Below are positions 1 through 16,341 of a stretch of 64,000 nt of DNA, piece by piece. Under the pieces are notes generated by a model. It saw nothing but the letters and a program-made list of their open reading frames with translations. It was not told where the DNA came from and ran no database searches. The number at the start of each line of letters is the position of its first letter. Position 1 is the first letter of the stretch. The position numbers were made by a program, and so were the translations under genes. The stretch spans positions 12,814,572-12,878,571 of the forward strand of contig NC_136008.1 of NCBI RefSeq assembly GCF_048128805.1, given 5' to 3'. The stretch is from Centroberyx gerrardi (taxonomy: Eukaryota; Chordata; Actinopteri; Beryciformes; Berycidae).

Positions 1-5641
<5,641 letters not shown>

Positions 5642-6340
5642 GGCTTTGACTACGACACTGTCCACATTCCGTCTGTCACAAAGTTAGCTATGGAAAGGAC
5701 AGAAAACTTTGTTCAATGCACAGGGCAGACAACCACAAATCGCCGCTGAACACCGGAATCTGTACATCGGTTTCGAGGATGGAACTGACGTTAACGTCAG
5801 CTAGCTGACCAGTTAGCTACACAAATAACGTTCTCATCCAAATCCAAGTCACTCTCAGATATGCAACCAGATCCTACGATTACTATCTATTGCATCTAAC
5901 GCTATATTTTCGGTAATGTAGCTGATCTAGTTACCGTTACGCGTTACCAATCTGATTGACATGCTTGTCAGCTAATGCTAGCTACCTAGCCAACTAACGT
6001 TACTGAGCTAATGCTAGCCAGCTGCTTAGCTAGTCCACTCCGCTCGATTACTGGCCCATTTCAAAGCAATTATCAAAGAGCATGTTGGTGGATACATTTC
6101 ATATTCATGCATTAATATTTCGGGGCGCAGTACTGCCTTTATATGGTGGTTGTTGCGTTGTGAAAGGTACAATATATCAGAATCGTTTCTAATCATAAAC
6201 CTACTAGCTAATATGGCTAACTGTCTAGCTAATGCATAAAATGCTAGCTAGCAGCTTAGCTACCCAGCTAGCCAAATTTAGGAAAAAGGGAAATTGGGTC
6301 AACCCGACCATCTAGATTCATACTTGTTTTCGACATTTAC

Positions 6341-6455
6341 CTAGGGTCTGGGCTTTCGTTTGTCTTTTTTCAATTACAGCCAAAACTAATTCCAAAAAGT
6401 CTTCTTTACTTCCAATTTTTGTTTTCTTTTCGACAATCTCGCTGTACTCTAGCTA
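6341..6455 (-). other. cnot3: Probable cnot3 5' untranslated exon
   Basis: On the minus strand a good donor (CCCTAG|GTAAATG) ends at 6341, about 0.7 kb upstream of the coding start. The exon would be non-coding and would splice to an acceptor just upstream of the ATG, such as the CAG near 5670. The upstream limit is a guess. The surrounding 5.8-6.5 kb is rich in short TAGC/GCTA words, a common teleost promoter-proximal composition. Inference from splice signals only. Confidence 0.4.
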
Positions 6456-6459
6456 AAGA

Positions 6460-7540
6460 TGGACGGTAGCTAAATCCCACCTCCAAGTTTGGATTCCGCC
6501 CTAAATCCAATCTACGAGATATGATTGGACAGATCTCACTGCTCTCACTCGGAAACATCCGCTGGAATAGGAGCCAGCTATTGGCTCAGCAGTCTGATGA
6601 ATTATGATTGACATTCACCCAAACTTGGAGCAGAAATCATGCATTTCAAATATTGGATTTGTTTTTTTCCTTTCAAAATATTTCGTGATCACCACCTGCA
6701 AACCATCATAATATATATGTTGCGTTATATATTTAGGGAGATATTTATTTATTCATTCATTCATGCTGCTAATGCAAGCTCAAATCTGATGTTCACAATC
6801 ATTGATGTCTTGGAGAAATTGTATTTCCAGGTATCATTTCATATGTTGATGACAGCACATATCCTTTTAATTTCTGTCTGATTCCAAGTGGTTTGTATAA
6901 AAAATTATATCTGACCTGTATTAACAAAATGGGAAACATATTTTAGCCACGTGTAAAAAGAGGCCATGTGGCAAATCAAACATTTTTGTTGTGTAGCAGC
7001 ATGATGTGCACCTGACCAAACCATATTTTCTTTTTTTTAGTACCCAATACAAACATAAAAAAAAAAAACATTAAAAAAAAACAACATAAAAATCCTCTGG
7101 TGAGTAACCACCAGAGGATTGTTGTTTTTGTTGTTGTTGTTTTTGGTTCTCTTCTACATCTGCCAACATCATAATACATATACTGGCCCTTTCAAATCAC
7201 CTCTAAAAATGTTTTTACTTTTCATAGTACAGCCTAATAACAGAGTCGACAACACTGTAACATTAATAATGGATTTCAGATTAAGAGCTGAGCCATGTAA
7301 ACATTCAGAGAATACAGGATTGTACTGTGGAAGCCTTAATAAAATGGGTTTGCTACCCAGTTGTAATTGCAATTAGATTGCCAAAGAGTGACCAAACAAG
7401 TTTCTCCATCACAATTTGCACTTGGATTTGCCACTGGCCATAATTCTGTGCTGTCATCAACTCTCAGTACAAAATATTAATACAGCAAATATATACAAAA
7501 ATATATACACACAAGGAAAATGACATTGATGTGGTTATAA
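6460..7540. other. Intergenic interval between cnot3 5' end and tfpt 3' end
   Basis: No protein-coding exon was recognised. The interval holds AT-rich DNA, an A/T homopolymer-rich stretch at 7035-7080 and a perfect short hairpin at 7091-7120. Part of 7.1-7.68 kb is probably tfpt 3' UTR. The open frames here (for example 6639-6881 and 7119-7376) show no domain and are treated as chance. Confidence 0.6.
7091..7120. repeat. Perfect inverted repeat (12-bp arms, 6-bp loop)
   Basis: AATCCTCTGGTG at 7091-7102 is the exact reverse complement of 7109-7120, with the spacer AGTAAC. A-rich sequence lies on the left and GTT-repeat sequence on the right. It lies downstream of the tfpt stop, so it could form a stem in the tfpt 3' UTR or be the centre of a degraded palindromic element. 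Confidence 0.6.
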
Positions 7541-7676
7541 CATGAATTCAGCACTGGTCAAGTATAGCTACATACAATTCAAAACCCGGCCGGACAGAGG
7601 CTTCATATCGACTGTACAGTTCAAGCAGCTGAGCGCTCCGTTATATTTCATCCCAGCAGTTCATGCAGCGCAGCGG

Positions 7677-7819
7677 TCAGTGAGACAGAGAGGTTGGGCT
7701 GGGCAGTTCTCCAAACTGTGGCTCAGCCAACAGTGACATGTCTGGTTCAGTCTGTGAAGGAGAGCAGAAACTCAGTTAACAGCAAATCAAGTTTACTATC
7801 TGTGTCAGATGTCTGAATG

Positions 7820-7852
<33 letters not shown>

Positions 7853-9969
7853 GATCCACCTGCCCGCATTCCCACAGCTACATGTCCATCAAAAATCACA
7901 AACACACACACACACACCACATTCTCAGAAATTGATCAGTGTTATCAATGCACTTGACTGGTTACCACAAAGCGGACAGCAGCAATCCAGATGATCTCCC
8001 AGCAGAGACTTTTTCAGCAGTCTGCACCTACCTGTTGGTCTTTATCCTTTTCCTGCCTTGGCATCCGATGTCTCCTCTTCTTCGGTCCGGCTGCGTGATG
8101 CAGCGCAGCAGACGAGCTGGAACCAGACACACCGTTCAGCCTGTCATCCTCTGCTCCTGCAGCAGGATCTAAATGGGCTCCAGACTCATCCTGAAACAAG
8201 CTTACAGTAAATATCTTGCCCCCAACAAATGATTCAAAGCCAATTAGACAATTAGAATTTCCATTGTGTGGGAGACAAAAGTGTTAATTCCTGGAAAATC
8301 TGAGCTTATTTAGTTATTAGGGTAAATCAAAAAAAGCAGTAGACAGGCTTGTTCAAAGCTTTCGGTTGATTGATATAGTGAGACTAATTAATATCATTTT
8401 GTAACGACTGGACCCCTCTCCTCCCATCCCACCACCAATTATCATGGCGTGGGAGACAACAACAAAATCAATTGAGCTCCGTGTCTGATCATCACTTTCA
8501 AAAACAGAGCTGATTGCAGAGTCCTTTCCTCTAGTAAACATCACATTCACCCATCCATCCAGTTCTCACCTCCAGCAGGATAGTGAGCTGGGCGTTTCTG
8601 TAGTCGTCTCCATGAGCATCAAGAGTCTTCATGAGGAACCTGTGAGGGTTAACAGAGTCATCAAATGGGCCATCGAGTGGGAACCTTCTGAGAAAACGTT
8701 CAGTAAAAGTGGAGTTTTGTACCGTCTCTCTTTCTTCATGCGGCGTGTTAATCTTTGTACTTGGTGAAGGCGACCGAGGATCTTCTGATTCACCTGAACG
8801 GAGCAAGTATGGAAGAGATTGCAAGATGGAAATTATGTGAGAGTTCAGGCTCAATCCAGATAAACTCATTAAAATCCAAATTTCACAAGACATGCAAGCA
8901 ACAAACGTGTGCAAAACAACACACACACACACAAACCTGTTCAATTTCTTTACATCTCTTGCTCAGAGACAGATATTTCCTCTTATCAAGCGCTCTTCTC
9001 TCTTCGTCCTCTGGCCCTCCGCTCTCCAGCAGCTCACTGCCTGCCGGCCCGAGCTCCACCTGGGGAAAAACCTCGCCATGAAGCAATCACTTGGCTCTAA
9101 AGTGGCACAGAAGCACCAGCACACAATGGCCTCCAATATTATTAGCACTCTGTAAAAAAATATTCCAATAATATATATTACATGCTAAAAATGTCATTAG
9201 GTGAATGCTGTTATCCAGAGAAAGTGGATCTGGACTCTGGATTAAAATCATTTAGATAACTTTTCTTTTCTATCTGTAATAGATTTTATACTTTAAAGAT
9301 GGCTCTCATAATTGGTGACACAAAGTCTCCAAAGTTGAATTTTGGTCAAATTTCAAATTTAGTGTTTCAACTGCACCCATATAGATGATCATGTTCATGG
9401 CATATTCCACTTAGATGCCCTATTAAGCCTTTGACTGTAGCATCTTGCATTTAGATGCGAGATCGGGCTTTTCGGAGGGATTTCAGATTTTGTTATATTT
9501 TACTCTGGTTCGGCTGAGGGGAGGGGAGCGAATCCGCTGAGTACACAGGTTAACATCAAACAGCTAAACCTGCTCCATACCTGGTAAGCTTGAAAAGAGA
9601 CATATTCAAATGCAAGAAGTGGCAGTTGAGTTTTTTTTTTATATCTCTGCTGTTAACATCATATAAAATACTAAGATTTCATCACTTTGTATTGCTAACA
9701 GGCATAGGAGAAACTGGTAATACTGATATTGAGTTAGTAGTACCAGGCAAGTACCAATACAGCCATCAATTTGTGCTTCTACTCATGTTTTTGTGACCTA
9801 TGGAGCACAGGCCTGCTACTCCAGAGTTACCAGCCCCCTCACCCAGGGGTGTCAGAGTCAACATTACCTCCCCAGGTCCCAGCTCAACACCGCCTGGCTC
9901 CAGCTCTGCCTCCAGGATGTGTCCTCCGAACAGAGGAGGCAGGGCCAAACCTGAGAAATCCTCCATCAT
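7677..9969 (-). CDS. tfpt: TCF3 fusion partner homolog (INO80 complex subunit F)
   Basis: TFPT is a small coiled-coil subunit of the nuclear INO80 chromatin remodeller. Coding exons in transcript order: 9969-9868, 9059-8937, 8793-8723, 8639-8570, 8190-8032 and 7751-7677 (stop TGA at 7677-7679); 199 residues. The start MMEDFSGLALPPLFGGHI matches the vertebrate LALPPLFGGHILE segment. Residues about 58-100 form the coiled coil, with KRCKEIEQ, RLHQVQRLTRR and then RRFLMKTLDAHGDDYR, the most conserved block of the family. Exon 5 carries a basic KKRRHR patch, a likely nuclear localisation signal, as in the mammalian tail. The ATG sits directly at a splice acceptor, and the upstream exon contains only a short uORF. 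The protein is shorter than human TFPT, mainly at the N-terminus. Confidence 0.93.
7820..7851. repeat. (CA)n microsatellite
   Basis: CA run in the last tfpt intron; a second shorter one lies at 7901-7918. Confidence 0.9.
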
Positions 9970-10077
9970 CTGTGAGGCAAGACGAAGGAGATTCTTTGTT
10001 TTGTTTGTTGAATTAAGAAACAATAGAAAAACACAGACAGTCAGTCAGACAGTCAGACAGACAGAAGGGCAGTCAGT

Positions 10078-10135
<58 letters not shown>
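10078..10135. repeat. (CA)n microsatellite
   Basis: About 28 CA units in the first tfpt intron, preceded by CAGT/CAGA units. Confidence 0.95.
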
Positions 10136-10137
<2 letters not shown>

Positions 10138-10347
10138 GTAATCTGTTTGCGTCTGTGATGCAAAACAAAATCAGACTGATTAGAATTATGAATCAGTATT
10201 TCCATATCCATTTCGGATATATTTGTCAAGGCAAGTTCACTCTTATCAGTATCACTTGTATCATCGATTAAACAATACCATGACGCACCAGTGTCTAGCA
10301 GTCAGAGGATCATCAGACTTCGCTACAACAACAAGCTAGCTACTTAC

Positions 10348-10560
10348 ATTTATGAGTTCTCAGTCCAAAAACTGATGTGTGCCCAGCAGCTGTGAACCTG
10401 CCGCGTGTTCAAAGACCCGCTGCTAACTGTCTCCTAGAGGACGAGTTAAGACGGGATAACAACACAATCCATGACTGAAATATTCAAGATAACGCAATCA
10501 ATCGTAGTTCTTCTGGATTCACACACACACTCCCGATTAATGTTTTTACGCGACGGGCGC
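10348..10560 (-). other. tfpt: Probable tfpt 5' untranslated exon
   Basis: A minus-strand donor (ACTCATAAAT|GTAAGTA) ends at 10348. The upstream sequence has a short ATG frame that stops after eight codons, so I read it as non-coding. The exon end nearest the promoter is not defined. The start of ndufa3 on the other strand lies within about 75-290 bp, so the two genes probably share a bidirectional promoter. Confidence 0.5.
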
Positions 10561-10633
10561 AATAATTATACGTCATTTTCGAACTCCTGCATTTCCCATG
10601 AGCACTAGCTGTACTGAAACTACAGAAGACAAC
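10560..10633. promoter_or_regulatory. Candidate bidirectional promoter, tfpt / ndufa3
   Basis: The 5' ends of tfpt (minus) and ndufa3 (plus) face each other across a short gap with no TATA box that I recognise. Compact head-to-head pairs of housekeeping genes commonly share one promoter. The exact start sites cannot be read from sequence. Confidence 0.45.
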
Positions 10634-10641
10634 ATGGCGGG
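10630..10641 (+). promoter_or_regulatory. ndufa3: TISU / YY1-type element over the ndufa3 start codon
   Basis: CAACATGGCGGG matches the TISU consensus SAASATGGCGGC at 11 of 12 positions and contains the YY1 core. TISU directs start-codon choice on mRNAs with very short 5' UTRs and is known to be frequent among mitochondrial genes. That it works here is inferred; the 5' UTR length is not known. Confidence 0.55.
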
Positions 10642-11032
10642 TTGGTACATATTTTGTTATCTTTTGGACAACTAAGCAGGGAAATTTAGATTGATTTGAT
10701 TTACGACTAGCCTACGTAAATAGTTTGAATATTAGCAATTACGTCAATGAAACTGTAGAGTTGTTTTCTTTAAAATGATGTTATCAATACGAAACAAAAC
10801 GAAAAATGTGACCTTGGACGTGTTGCTAACGTTGGCTACTTAGCACTAGCTAACGTTAGCAAGCTAGTTAGCTGTGGAGGATTGTGTTTTACATTACCTG
10901 CCTGTCTGTTTGCAGGGGTTGGAGCCTTCCTAAAGAATGCATGGAACAAGGAGCCAGTTATATTGGCGTCCTGTGCACTGGGGCTTCTAGGTCAGTCACC
11001 AACCTGGAATTCAGAAGTGTGTGTGTGTGTGA

Positions 11033-11073
<41 letters not shown>

Positions 11074-11642
11074 GTCCCAAAGAATGGTCTCATTACATCC
11101 CATTAGCCTGTATTCATCTATCACTCAGGGTTGGAGTGGTTGACCATCTCCTGTTCAGTCTCATTTTAGATTGGAGATCTATTTACTATGAGATGGTTAA
11201 GAAAAGCAATGGTCATTTAACACCACAAGAGCTGAAATGCATTAGATTAGTGCAAATTGTAGTGTAGGGACTGTGTATGTGTGATGTACTTTATGTGAGT
11301 TAGACGATCTTTGTATTTCCTCAGGTGCTGTTCTACCATTTGTCAGTCCTCTCTCAAAGTATTCAGGCATGATAAATGAAGCTGTGCCATACAACTACCC
11401 AGGTAAACACTTGTAACTTTACAGCAGATTGTGTTTCACTGCTGTCCAAAGATGTTGCACAATAGAGAAGCGTCTGAAAACATTCACCAGTCTAATGAAT
11501 ATACTTGAACCAAACATTCAAAGCTCCTTTTCGTTGTCTCCCTAATACAGTCCCTGTGCGAGACGATGGAAATATGCCTGATGTCCCCGCCCATCCCACT
11601 GAAGCAAAAGGACCGAACCTGGAATGGCTTAAAAAGCTGTAA
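10634..11642 (+). CDS. ndufa3: NADH:ubiquinone oxidoreductase subunit A3
   Basis: NDUFA3 is an accessory, single-helix subunit of respiratory complex I in the mitochondrial inner membrane. Exons: 10634-10640 (only MA plus one base), 10916-10990, 11325-11402 and 11551-11642 (stop TAA at 11640-11642), giving 83 residues; human has 84. The protein begins [17 protein letters not shown] and ends [11 protein letters not shown] hydrophobic segment covers about residues 18-38 ([12 protein letters not shown] and onwards) and [15 protein letters not shown] is the family signature. The tiny first coding exon ends immediately after ATGGCGG. There is no cleavable presequence, as is usual for this subunit. 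A poly(A) signal lies at 11725-11730. Confidence 0.97.
11035..11070. repeat. (GA)n microsatellite
   Basis: GA run preceded by a short GT run, in the second ndufa3 intron. Confidence 0.95.
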
Positions 11643-11724
11643 CTTCACATTCTCTCAATCAATGCCTGTGCTGTACCTCTGTTCCTGTTTATCTGCATAG
11701 CTGCTCCACTTGTCAATGGCCCAC

Positions 11725-11730
11725 AATAAA
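11725..11730 (+). terminator. ndufa3: ndufa3 poly(A) signal
   Basis: AATAAA lies 83 bases after the stop codon in ACAATAAAGATTC, giving a short 3' UTR typical of this gene. Confidence 0.8.
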
Positions 11731-11759
11731 GATTCTTTATTTAATACCACTTTGTGCTG

Positions 11760-13060
11760 CATGGATTTGGTTTGGATCATGCATTCACTAAATTTGGATT
11801 GAATGCATGATTAAGTACATTATAACCTCTTATTAAAGACAATGTTAGACAATGTTTTCTTAGTCTACTTGTCTGGTTAAACAAGGTGTAAGAGTATCAT
11901 TTCTAGTCTAAACCTTTGAAATATGCAGAAAACACCATATATTTTGTTGCAGAGATGTTTATTGATTTCATCTTTGAACAATATAGTGATGATACGAATA
12001 AGATTCCAAGGCATGTTTATGTTTTATGCTGTGCAACACACGGCAACAGATGTAGGGTATATCAGCTGTTTGAGATTGCAGAAAAAGGCCGTTGGGAAAA
12101 CAAAAGCAGACATATTAAATTGCTTTTTTGATGCACAAAGTTGTCCATTTCAAATTTAAAGGTCAGGGTACTCTGAGAAAAACACTAGGAATTTCTCTCA
12201 GATTTTTTAAATGTTGTGGGACAACTTAATTGGGGCAAAGTGGATCAAAACCTTAACTTGACCATAATTAGCCCCCATTAGGCTGTCCCACATAAAATTG
12301 AAACATTGGGCGGAAAACTTATGTCCTGGTTCTTTTCATAGGCTTCTCTAAGGACAGCCTCTAAATACTGTCTGGAGCTTCAACTTTGTTGTTTAATTAT
12401 TTCAAGAGGTCTGCAAGAAATCTTTTTTTTAATTTTCACCATAAGGCTGCTGTTAGGCTGCTTGACCAACATCCCAATCATCCAAAACATTCACAAATGC
12501 TAAACTGAATCTTAATTTAAGAGACACTGTAAAAAAGCATGGCGGTCCAAAGTTAAGATTTCTGTTTGCGATCCCAGAACTAATCATGAGATTTTTGAAA
12601 CTAAGCTTGAACACAACCTTAATCCCTCAGAAGAGGCTTAGGCTGATGACCTGGAATCAGCTTTACACTGCTCAGAAAATGAATTCCTTGCTTCATGCCC
12701 ATATTAACTTACTTGGGTAAGTAAGATAAGTAGCTGAACAACATGTGCAGTAATACTGTGTGAAGCCTGTTAAAAGGTAGACTCAGCAGTGGCAGTTAAA
12801 ATATGGGACTGTGTGAATCAACAAGACGGACTTGTGCCACCTTGTGGGCATTATAACGATATAACACCTGTGTCCATTTGTGTCTGTGCATTTATTGCCC
12901 CCTCCACCCCCCAAACATACACTCATATGGATATGTCTCTGACAATGATCTCACAGTAATGAATGTACCTTTAGAGAAATACAGTTTCCCTGGTTTGTTT
13001 TCTAAGACTTAAAGGGTTACCATGCACACACAAAGCAAAAGCGGAGAACTGTTTTTCTTT
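11760..13060. other. Intergenic interval between convergent ndufa3 and the baiap2-like gene
   Basis: AT-rich sequence between the 3' ends of two convergent genes. The open frames around 11916-12159 have no recognisable domain and no splice context. I see no RNA gene or complete mobile element here. Confidence 0.6.
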
Positions 13061-13073
13061 TCTTCATAGAACA

Positions 13074-13079
13074 TTTATT
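13074..13079 (-). terminator. baiap2: Poly(A) signal of the baiap2-like gene
   Basis: TTTATT on the plus strand reads AATAAA on the minus strand. It would end a 3' UTR of about 3.3 kb running from the stop at 16342. No earlier minus-strand gene end is evident, and the interval contains only short chance frames. Confidence 0.55.
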
Positions 13080-16000
13080 TCAAAACGTCAATATTCAGTA
13101 TTTCAGGTAAGGAATGTCCTCCCCAGCAGTATTCCTCATGATATAATGTCTTCTGCAGTCACCAGGATCTCATATTAATGCAATTCAGAGTACAGATAGT
13201 TTACATTGCCGCATATTTTACAGAATCAAGGAACTGTGTAGAAATCAGTGTGCAATGTTAAAGCAATATTTCACATTGGTAGAAGAGTTTTGAACTTTGA
13301 ACAAGCCTCTGTTCTCAATGGTAGTTCTACTGAACAGACAATAATGCACATGTGTTTTACAGCTCCTCCATCTGGAGTTTTGATAAGGGAACAGCTGGAC
13401 ATGCACATATCTAAATCAGCACTTTCTGTACAAATGTTATCTACATCTGCAGAGTGAATATATTGACAAGGCGGATGGTTTTTACAAAGCACAAATACAG
13501 ATGTACTTTCTGTACACATGCACAACCTGCTGCATATTAGCTGTAAATTCATGTCTGTTTTCTTCATATTCCCATATCATTCTCATTGTCATATATTGCA
13601 TATATATTGATATTTTCATAATCTTTCCACCTATTTCAGACTGTATGCTTCATGTTTTTGTATCTTCATGTTGTACATATTCTGCATTCATTCTTTCATT
13701 GTCTCAGTAAGTAAGTAAGTTTATTGCTGTTACTTTGCACACCCTAACTTTTGCATACTTTTCATTCATACACTCTACTTAACATGTTCTACTTGTTGAA
13801 ATCGTCGGTTGTGTATGGTCATACAACCCCCATTGGCTACATTATTTATATTCTATTTTTCTTTGCTGTATCCTATGACCCACAGGGATCATTCATCTTA
13901 TCTTATCTTGTCTCATCTTATCTTATTTTACTGTAGTTTATGAGGATGGACCACCAATACTGGCCAGTGGTCATAATGGCCGCCGCTTACATTCGTTTCA
14001 AAAATTGAAGTCTAAATAAACCACAGTTCTAAGTTTATAACACACATTGAAACCTATGTAATAATATTTAACTCTGTGTCCACAGAGGAGCTAATATTTC
14101 CTGTTTCTTGAGAGGCGGGGGTTAAAAGTCTGAATGTGTTGGAGGTTTGCTGCCACTGACCCTCTGTGCAGATGTGCATGCTACAGTCAAAATGTTCTAC
14201 CAAAATGAAATATCACATCAAGGAAAAACAAAACGTCAAATAAAATCATACAATCAGATGTTTTTAAGCACTTTACAAGCATGAGTAAGCATTAGCTATA
14301 TAAATTTGCAGCAACCTCTATTAATGTTGCCATACTACTAAAAAAGTAATATATGTGCTGTTAGAAATTATTTAATATTTCTCTTGAATCTATAAGGTGT
14401 TAAAAGATCATAGCAACTCAACTCATGACAGCTTTGATGACGATGATGTACATTAGACACGGCAATTAGGACAGAAACATAAACCATCTCAATTTCCACA
14501 GACACAAAATTCACTTTTACACTGCAGTTTGCTAGCAGACACAGCAGAGCTACTGGGCAGAGGAGACAACTACTTTGGATTTCTCTAGTTTACCATTAAC
14601 ACTTGCTCAGACGCTGTTCAACTTCCCATATACTTTCTTCATCACTTTCAAAGGTACCTTTCCCCATTAAAACACCATCTTATCATCAGTCTTGGCTTTC
14701 ACATCTCTTTAAAAGATTCTGTACAGTCTGATTGGTAAACGTACGACTACAATCGACTAGATGTCTAGCTTTTGATTTGGGACTGAAAATGAATCAAGAA
14801 GACATCAAATCCAAAGACTAAGCGCTGAGCTCCCTCACTCTGAACACCTCAACCCTCAACAGCATGCTACCTTCTAAAATACTCTTCTCTTAATAAAAAG
14901 CACCATCCAACCTGTCAGAGTAACTCCAGACCCCAGTCTGCCTCTGTGAAGCTCATGAGCTCTTTTGCATTTCCTTGTTTTCTAGCAATTGCTCCTCATT
15001 GAACAAATACAATACTGAGGGTTTCTCAATCATTTCCCTAATCTGCAGATTATATCAAACTCTGAAAATGTCTCATAAGATTTACGGTAGAATGTGTTTT
15101 TACATCGTATTTTGAGATCAATAGGTACATTTATCAACGTATCCAATCTAATCTACACTCACAAAACATAAAGTAATATGTGACGTTAAGCAGCAGAATG
15201 TATCTTATTAACTGGCATCAAGTTTTAGATGTCATTTCACTGACATCATACACTGTGTTCATATTAACTGTGTATCCAATTGTGTTTCACAGTGCCCATG
15301 TTCTGTAACGGTGAAGTGAAAGTGACACAAAAACAACTTAGTGTGCCGAGTTCATTAAAATGTGTGGAGAACTCTCTCAACCAAACAACCTCTGTTTAAA
15401 ATAGAAAAGACAGGGTGAATCATTTTAAAAGTGTAAATGACAGTGAACATATTTTAAGGTCCTGGATCACCTTCATTAGAATCAAGAAAATGCAACAACC
15501 TGGCAGCTATCCTAAAAAAAAATAATAATAACAATTCTAAAACAGGAGCCTGTCCTTTTCCATGACACTTCATCACAGTGAAGGTGAAATTACACTACGA
15601 ACACACAACCTGCTATTAGGAGCCAGTCCCTAATTGGGTTGAACTAAAAAACTACTCTTCTGAATATTGGCACAAAAACAGAAACAAACAAAAAACTACA
15701 GTAAGGGTTATGTCAAAAAAAAAAATTGCAATGCAAAACAATTAGAAAAATAAGAGGCATCCTTCAGAGGGCAGGGCAAAGTGTCAGGGGCTTAAAAATG
15801 TTAGTTTTTCTGGACGGGCAAACTATGATCGCTAATACTAAACTACCTGTTCATTATAGCCAAACATCACCCTTGTGTTTCATAAAGACTATAGTCTAGA
15901 TATCTCCATTTTCATCCTCACATCTCATTCAAACAGAATTTTCAAATGTTATAGTGGGCTTGTTTCTACTTTTTTTGTCCTAATTAAATGATTAGAAGTA

Positions 16001-16341
16001 CAACACAAAGGCTGTGAAACTAAGATCACAGACAGGATTACCTTAAAAGTGAATGTGACTGTAATTAGATCCATAACAGATCGACCTTTACACCTTTGAT
16101 ATTTTTTAATTTAACAATGTTTCATTCTTGCCCATATGCAGACATATGCAATTCGCATATGTCAGAAACACAAACCTCATTAACCTGTATTTGATTAAAT
16201 TGCAAAAACAAAAAAGATCTAATTTAAAATACTATTGCAAAAAATCAAAATGAACCAATATGCTAATTCCAGGATTCAACCTGAGGCTCAACACAGCAGC
16301 AGATCACAGAGAACCAGATCCCTGCTGTGGGAATCCACAAC
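13080..16341 (-). other. baiap2: Long 3' UTR of the baiap2-like gene
   Basis: From the TAA stop down to the signal at 13074-13079 the sequence is AT-rich, without coding exons. It includes STR-like GTAAGTAAGTAA and TTATCTTATCTT runs at 13707-13930 that may be decayed retroelement tails. A long 3' UTR suits an mRNA expressed in neurons, but its extent is inferred. Confidence 0.45.

Noticed and set aside
5800-6260. Repeated GCTAGCTA / TAACGTTAGC words near the cnot3 5' end
   Set aside because: Low-complexity composition common near teleost gene starts; no regular unit or arms.
13501-13936. Two short Ile/Phe/Tyr-rich plus-strand frames
   Set aside because: Within the probable 3' UTR of the baiap2-like gene, AT-rich, no domain.
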